Shown one piece after another: positions 34,496 through 36,641 of a stretch of 36,641 nt of DNA (position 1 is the first letter of the stretch; the number at the start of each line of letters is the position of its first letter). This DNA is from JBJKPP01 sp046706145. GTDB lineage: Bacteria > Bacteroidota > Ignavibacteria > Ignavibacteriales > Ignavibacteriaceae. The position numbers and the translations under genes were made by a program. The DNA is taken from the NCBI GenBank assembly GCA_046706145.1, contig JBJKPP010000086.1, positions 1-36,641 on the forward strand, in the 5' to 3' direction. The notes under the pieces are model-generated. The model was not told the DNA's origin and did no database searches. It was given only the letters and a program-made list of their open reading frames with translations.

Positions 34496-35287
34496 CTATT
34501 CTTTCATTAATTCCTTTTTCAATTGCATTGTTTTCTCTCCAAAAAGGCAATATCTCAACCATTTATATCCAAAAATCAAAAGCTCCTTATCATCTTTTTT
34601 GATTTTCTTAACGGTATCTTCATCAATATCAAATCTTTTTAGAAATGTACTCTCAAAAACAAATTCTCTGAACTTATCTATGTTATAGCAAACTGTATAA
34701 AACATTTCAAGCTTTGCCGGATCAAGGCGTTTTCCTTTTCTAAAAAAATCATGCAGAGAAATTTCTTTGAACAGCTCACCCATTTGAGTATAGTCTTCCA
34801 CCTTTTGGTCCTTAATCCATTCATCCACAGTCCAGCCCTCATCCTCTTCAAAACCCTTACAAACTGACTCATGCAGGAGAAAATAGAATTCCGTATTACC
34901 ATTCTGTGCAGAATCTACAGGCGAAGCTACTCCTAACGGAAACATTCTACATGACCAGGGCCTATCTTCATAAACAGAACAACCCTCATCAGTAACAAAA
35001 GGACATGATTTGTTTTCATCATCTCCCATTTTCAACATCACCACAGGATGGTTTTGCTTTTCGTCAATAGGAAGGAAGGTATATTTATCTAAAAATTCTT
35101 GCGACGAAATCTTAAGTTTATTCTTCAGACGGATTATGTCGTAAGGTGTTAAGAATATATTTACATCACTGCAGCATTTATTAAAACAGCTAACATTTTT
35201 GTGACAGCTGAATTTGAACTTACTCTCTTTTGTAAGCCTTGGATATTCTGTTAATATCGTTTCTTTTAGCTTTTGTATTTCATCCAT
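34496..35287 (-). CDS. YkgJ-family CxxxCC (putative Zn/Fe-chelating) protein
   Basis: Residues 25-110 carry the YkgJ/UPF0153 pattern: FSCHKNVSCFNKCCSDVNIFLTPYDIIRLKN, then SCPFVTDEGCSVYEDRPWSCRMFPLG. The cysteines (in CxxxxxxCxxxCC, CPF, GCSVY and SCRMFP) are thought to bind zinc or iron in this family. The remaining ~150 residues are charged and helical with no recognised domain. The biochemical role of the family is not established. It lies between the zinc-ribbon gene (51 bp) and the QmoC-like gene (9 bp) on the same strand, so a role in maturation or iron-sulfur handling of the Apr/Qmo proteins is a reasonable guess only. The stop codon is TAG, evidence that TAG is a normal stop in this genome. 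Confidence 0.8.
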   Translation of the reverse strand: MDEIQKLKETILTEYPRLTKESKFKFSCHKNVSCFNKCCSDVNIFLTPYDIIRLKNKLKISSQEFLDKYTFLPIDEKQNHPVVMLKMGDDENKSCPFVTDEGCSVYEDRPWSCRMFPLGVASPVDSAQNGNTEFYFLLHESVCKGFEEDEGWTVDEWIKDQKVEDYTQMGELFKEISLHDFFRKGKRLDPAKLEMFYTVCYNIDKFREFVFESTFLKRFDIDEDTVKKIKKDDKELLIFGYKWLRYCLFGEKTMQLKKELMKE

Positions 35288-35338
35288 AATTTTTACCTTA
35301 ATCTTCCCTGCCTGGTCTAAGGCAGATAATTTATTCTA

Positions 35339-35596
35339 TTATAAAATTTTTAATGCATCCTTTGACCAAACCGGCAACGGTCCTGATTCATCATTACTTG
35401 GATTAAACCTATACCGGTAGGAAATATTCTGATTAAATTTTTCTCTCATCCAATCCCATCCCCGCACAAAATAAGAACATTCATCATTGAAACAGACGAA
35501 TTGGTACTCCGTACCCCAGGAAGATTCGGATGGACATGACCATTTCTTTAAAGTTGAATTACAATGGGGACAAGTATGAATTTTTTCTTTTTCCAT
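35339..35596 (-). CDS. Small zinc-ribbon protein in the apr locus
   Basis: This 85-residue protein has a four-cysteine ribbon: CPHC at residues 9-12, then CFNDEC at about 35-40, with a further Cys between them (SCPSES). This resembles the ogr/Delta-like zinc-finger pattern. The C-terminal half is aromatic and Arg-rich (WDWMREKFNQNISYRYRF, then SGPLPVWSKDALKIL). I cannot name a function. The gene starts 27 bp after the terminator-like hairpin that follows aprA and is 51 bp upstream of the YkgJ-like gene, so it opens the zinc-ribbon/YkgJ/QmoC unit. No good ribosome-binding site precedes the ATG. Confidence 0.65.
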   Translation of the reverse strand: MEKEKIHTCPHCNSTLKKWSCPSESSWGTEYQFVCFNDECSYFVRGWDWMREKFNQNISYRYRFNPSNDESGPLPVWSKDALKIL

Positions 35597-35616
35597 TATA
35601 GCTTACAAGTATATTT

Positions 35617-35655
35617 AATAAAAAAGGGAATCCGCATTTTTAGGGGATTCCCTTT
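35617..35655 (-). terminator. Rho-independent terminator after aprA
   Basis: On the minus strand AAAGGGAATCC (35655-35645) and GGATTCCCTTT (35633-35623) form an 11-bp perfect stem with an 11-base loop, followed by a run of T residues. It begins about 50 bp after the aprA stop. Because the next gene starts only 27 bp further on, termination is either partial or the hairpin stabilises a processed aprA mRNA 3' end. Confidence 0.85.
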
Positions 35656-35705
35656 CGAATCATAACTTCATCCAAAGAATAAACCCCAGTCTATCTGGAT
35701 AAAGC

Positions 35706-36641
35706 TTAATTTACTATAGAAATTACCGGTTTTGAAAATACATCCCATTTGTCTGTCTTCGGATCCCATTTCATATTTACAAATACTTTCCAATCTTTAT
35801 CATCCATAGAAGGTTTGTCTGACCGGAAATAATACCCTGGCCAACGTGTTTCTTCTCTGAATAATACTGCTCTTACGTGAGCTTCAGCCTGCCACATTCT
35901 GTGGATGTTTTCCCAGCATCTCATTAGTTCGTGAAGGTCAGATGCAGCCAGCTTTTGGGAGTCTTCTTTCAAATATTCGAGAAGTTCAAGTCCCTTTTCC
36001 AGAAGACCCTTACTAGTCTTAAACTGAGAAGAGACTCCGCCAGCATATTCATCCATAATTTTCTGCAGTCTGAACATGAACATCTTAGGCTTTATATAAT
36101 TTGGATTAATATCCGGGTCGCTCGATGTCTTTCCAAATTGATCGAAGAGACTCATCGGCTTCAATATTTCTTCTTTCAATGCATCAATTTCTGCCTGATT
36201 ATATTCGTGAGAATTTGGATTATCAACAATATAATCAATAGCAGATTTTGCAGCTATACGTCCTTCTGCATGAGAGCCGGAAGAAAACTTATGGCTTGAA
36301 GCACCGGAAGCATCACCAGCGCAGAATATACCTTTGATTGTTGACATATTAGCATAACCCCAGAAATATTCTTCGGGAGCAAGGTCTTTAGGACCACTTA
36401 CCCATGCTCCTGATGCACCAGAATGTGAACCGATAAAGTACGGTTCGGCTGCAGCAATTTCAGAAGGTCTTTCTTCCGGAGCTGTGTTTGTACCAGCCCA
36501 AAGAAGTGCTTGAGAAATCGTCATATCAAGGAAGTCTTCCCATGCTTCAGACTCAAGTTCTTTTATCTTTTTCTTTGCTGCCTTTTCATCACCGGCTTCG
36601 GAGGCAATTTTGTTAATTGCTTCATCAGTTCTCATGTAAAT
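35706..36641 (-). CDS. aprA: Adenylylsulfate reductase alpha subunit, C-terminal part (cut by window edge)
   Basis: AprA is the FAD subunit that interconverts APS with sulfite plus AMP in the cytosol. The frame is open to the right edge (Ile-Tyr codons precede the first visible Met), and about 311 C-terminal residues of a usual ~650 are present. Diagnostic segments are AAAEPYFIGSHSGASGAWVSG, the FAD-domain end GIFCAGDASGASSHKFSSGS followed by EGRIAAKSA, and the Apr-specific C-terminus with EETRWPGYYFRSDKP and VNMKWDPKTDKW. These separate it from succinate dehydrogenase and aspartate oxidase. aprB is expected just outside the window. A strong hairpin terminator follows the stop. Reductive (sulfate-reducing) versus oxidative use cannot be decided from this fragment. 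Confidence 0.95.
   Translation of the reverse strand: MYMRTDEAINKIASEAGDEKAAKKKIKELESEAWEDFLDMTISQALLWAGTNTAPEERPSEIAAAEPYFIGSHSGASGAWVSGPKDLAPEEYFWGYANMSTIKGIFCAGDASGASSHKFSSGSHAEGRIAAKSAIDYIVDNPNSHEYNQAEIDALKEEILKPMSLFDQFGKTSSDPDINPNYIKPKMFMFRLQKIMDEYAGGVSSQFKTSKGLLEKGLELLEYLKEDSQKLAASDLHELMRCWENIHRMWQAEAHVRAVLFREETRWPGYYFRSDKPSMDDKDWKVFVNMKWDPKTDKWDVFSKPVISIVN

Noticed and set aside
1..36641. tRNA or rRNA genes, CRISPR arrays, insertion sequences, integrases or phage genes
   Set aside because: None was seen: no spaced direct-repeat arrays, no transposase or integrase motifs, and no recognisable tRNA cloverleaf or rRNA sequence.

Overview
The window looks like chromosomal DNA from an AT-rich Gram-negative bacterium of the Bacteroidota/Ignavibacteriota/Chlorobi lineage. 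The reasons are the secreted DUF3857/transglutaminase proteins, the secreted family 9 glycoside hydrolase, an OprB-type porin and the general codon and base composition. Unusually for that lineage, the right edge carries dissimilatory sulfur genes: aprA (cut by the window edge) and a qmoC-like membrane heterodisulfide-reductase subunit. From memory, sulfate-reducing relatives of Chlorobi/Kapabacteria have been described from hot-spring mats. A similar lineage would fit, but this cannot be settled from the sequence alone.

Layout. (1) Bases 1-1888, minus strand: the start of a histidine operon, hisG then hisD (cut by the left edge). It is preceded by a short leader ORF with a His-Pro-Glu-His-His run, a rho-independent terminator and a complementary antiterminator segment, which together look like a classical attenuator. 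(2) 1990-10351, minus: two tandem secreted DUF3857/transglutaminase proteins, the second broken by an in-frame TAG; an N-acylglucosamine/cellobiose 2-epimerase-like protein; and a secreted GH9 glucanase. (3) 10837-18175, minus: a small HEAT-repeat protein, then bacterioferritin, alpha-glucan phosphorylase, acetate kinase and phosphoketolase read as bfr-glgP-ackA-xfp. This is a compact route from stored glycogen to acetyl phosphate, acetate and ATP. (4) 18424-20629, minus: an FTR1-type iron permease followed by an OprB-like porin. (5) 21027-22325, plus: citrate synthase, closed by a strong terminator.

(6) 22483-33246, plus: a long co-directional block. It starts with the two siroheme enzymes (precorrin-2 dehydrogenase and uroporphyrinogen-III methyltransferase), separated by a membrane-anchored four-helix-bundle stub. 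Five tandem TauE/SafE permease paralogues follow, then a small exported or membrane protein and an 887-residue ATP-grasp/phosphohistidine protein that resembles PEP synthase but lacks the PEP-binding barrel. (7) 33302-36641, minus and convergent: aprA, a terminator-like hairpin, a zinc-ribbon protein, a YkgJ-type CxxxCC protein and a QmoC-like subunit.

Taken together, regions 6 and 7 read as a sulfur-metabolism locus. Siroheme would serve sulfite reductase, the TauE/SafE array would move sulfur oxyanions or related anions across the inner membrane, and AprA with the Qmo-type complex would handle APS/sulfite electron transfer. The amplified transporter array together with the unusual dikinase-like protein is the best candidate here for an undescribed system. 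No RNA genes, insertion sequences, phage genes or CRISPR arrays were seen.
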